This document shows, piece after piece, positions 5,563 to 5,946 of a stretch of 5,946 nucleotides of DNA. A program made the translations under genes and the position numbers. The notes under the pieces were generated by a model, which worked only from the letters and a program-made list of their open reading frames with translations, did no database searches and was not told the DNA's origin. The DNA lies in the NCBI GenBank assembly GCA_001831055.1, contig MIDO01000051.1, positions 1 through 5,946 on the forward strand. Reading direction: 5' to 3'. Source of the stretch: Verrucomicrobia bacterium GWC2_42_7. Its GTDB lineage: Bacteria; Verrucomicrobiota; Verrucomicrobiia; Opitutales; GWC2-42-7-A. How positions within the stretch are numbered: position 1 is the first letter of the stretch; each line of letters opens with the position of its first letter.

Positions 5563-5946
5563 TTATTCCTTGGTATCCAGTGGCCGGATTGTCGGGCCCT
5601 TCATCTCTATTTTGTAAGCGTTGTGCACAAGCCGGTCGCAGATAGCATCGGCCAGGGTGGGGTCACCGATGGCGTGGTGCCACTCCTTTATCGGGCACTG
5701 GCCGGCGATAATCGTGGCAGCGGCCTGGTAGCGGTCCTCAATGATCTCGAGCAAATCCTTTCGCTCGGCCGGCAGCAATGGCGTAATAAGGAAGTCGTCC
5801 AGAATAAGAACCTGCACCTTGGCCAGTCTGCCCAACGCCTTCAGATGCGTCCCGTCGCCGCGCGTCTGGTGAAGGGTCTCAAATAACCGCGGCGCGCGCA
5901 GGTATGCGACAGTAAAGCCCGCGCGGGCAGCAAAGTTCCCCACAGC
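5563..5946 (-). CDS. istB: IstB-like ATP-binding protein of IS21 family, C-terminal part
   Basis: The frame is open to the right edge, giving 127 residues; the N-terminus with the Walker A loop lies outside the window. IstB is the AAA+ helper ATPase that works with the IstA transposase to choose the target and promote integration of IS21 elements. The visible part contains the conserved RAGFTVAYLRAPRLFE segment, the Walker B motif in VQVLILDDF, ERKDLLEIIEDRYQAAATII with the sensor region, and GDPTLADAICDRLVHNAYKI, the characteristic C-terminal signature. The protein ends normally at TAA 5565-5563. In most IstB proteins LILDDW or LILDDF is followed by G-L or a similar pair; here it is LI, a mild variation. 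A GTG near the edge (5943) is only an internal codon. Family assignment is secure. Confidence 0.95.
   Translation of the reverse strand, partial: AVGNFAARAGFTVAYLRAPRLFETLHQTRGDGTHLKALGRLAKVQVLILDDFLITPLLPAERKDLLEIIEDRYQAAATIIAGQCPIKEWHHAIGDPTLADAICDRLVHNAYKIEMKGPTIRPLDTKE

Larger units (their letters stand above)
5390..5946 (-). mobile_element. IS21-family insertion sequence, istB-side end (partial)
   Basis: The element is recognised by the istB gene and by the noncoding end beyond it. The tip is placed at about 5390, where the plus strand reads TGATAAATGCGGATTCCGGT, a sequence of the kind found at IS21-family termini, which begin with TG. The exact outermost base could be some bases away, because the other end and the target duplication lie outside the window. 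The IS ends about 45 bases upstream of the SLOG gene start, so its arrival may have replaced that gene's promoter region. Confidence 0.7.

Overview
All recognisable genes in this window are on the minus strand, so the order of expression runs from the right edge to the left. The content does not fix the host. Two radical SAM genes suggest an anaerobic or microaerophilic bacterium, and an ABC-type branched-chain amino acid permease pair and an IS21-family element are common in many phyla. No rRNA, tRNA or CRISPR array is visible, so any taxonomic statement would be a guess.

Layout from right to left. At 5390-5946 lies one end of an IS21-family insertion sequence: the 3' two thirds of the istB helper ATPase, followed by a terminal region with repeated subterminal motifs. 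At 4301-5344 is a protein with an alpha-helical N-terminal half and a C-terminal Rossmann-like SLOG domain of the type seen in nucleotide-sensing conflict systems. At 3463-4200 is a short radical SAM protein that has the cluster-binding core but no SPASM domain. At 2101-3372 is a full-length radical SAM/SPASM protein with a complete seven-cysteine auxiliary-cluster pattern. After about 380 bases without a convincing gene comes a small gene (1531-1722) for a 63-residue peptide with five cysteines in its last 20 residues. It has a near-consensus sigma70 promoter and a strong Shine-Dalgarno sequence.

From 1095 to about 1417 there is an apparent gene remnant interrupted by a perfect 9-bp hairpin, with an 11-bp tandem repeat near its end. 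The left end carries livH (199-1074) and the first 67 codons of livM, overlapping by ATGA, the start of a high-affinity branched-chain amino acid (or amide/urea) ABC transporter operon.

The radical SAM section and the peptide gene are visibly more AT-rich than livH, the SLOG gene and the IS, and look like an accessory island. The most interesting reading is that the Cys-rich peptide is the substrate of the radical SAM/SPASM enzyme, making a small RiPP (ranthipeptide/sactipeptide-like) locus. This is inferred from gene neighbourhood and peptide composition and is not proven by the sequence. The SLOG gene upstream may or may not belong to the same functional unit.
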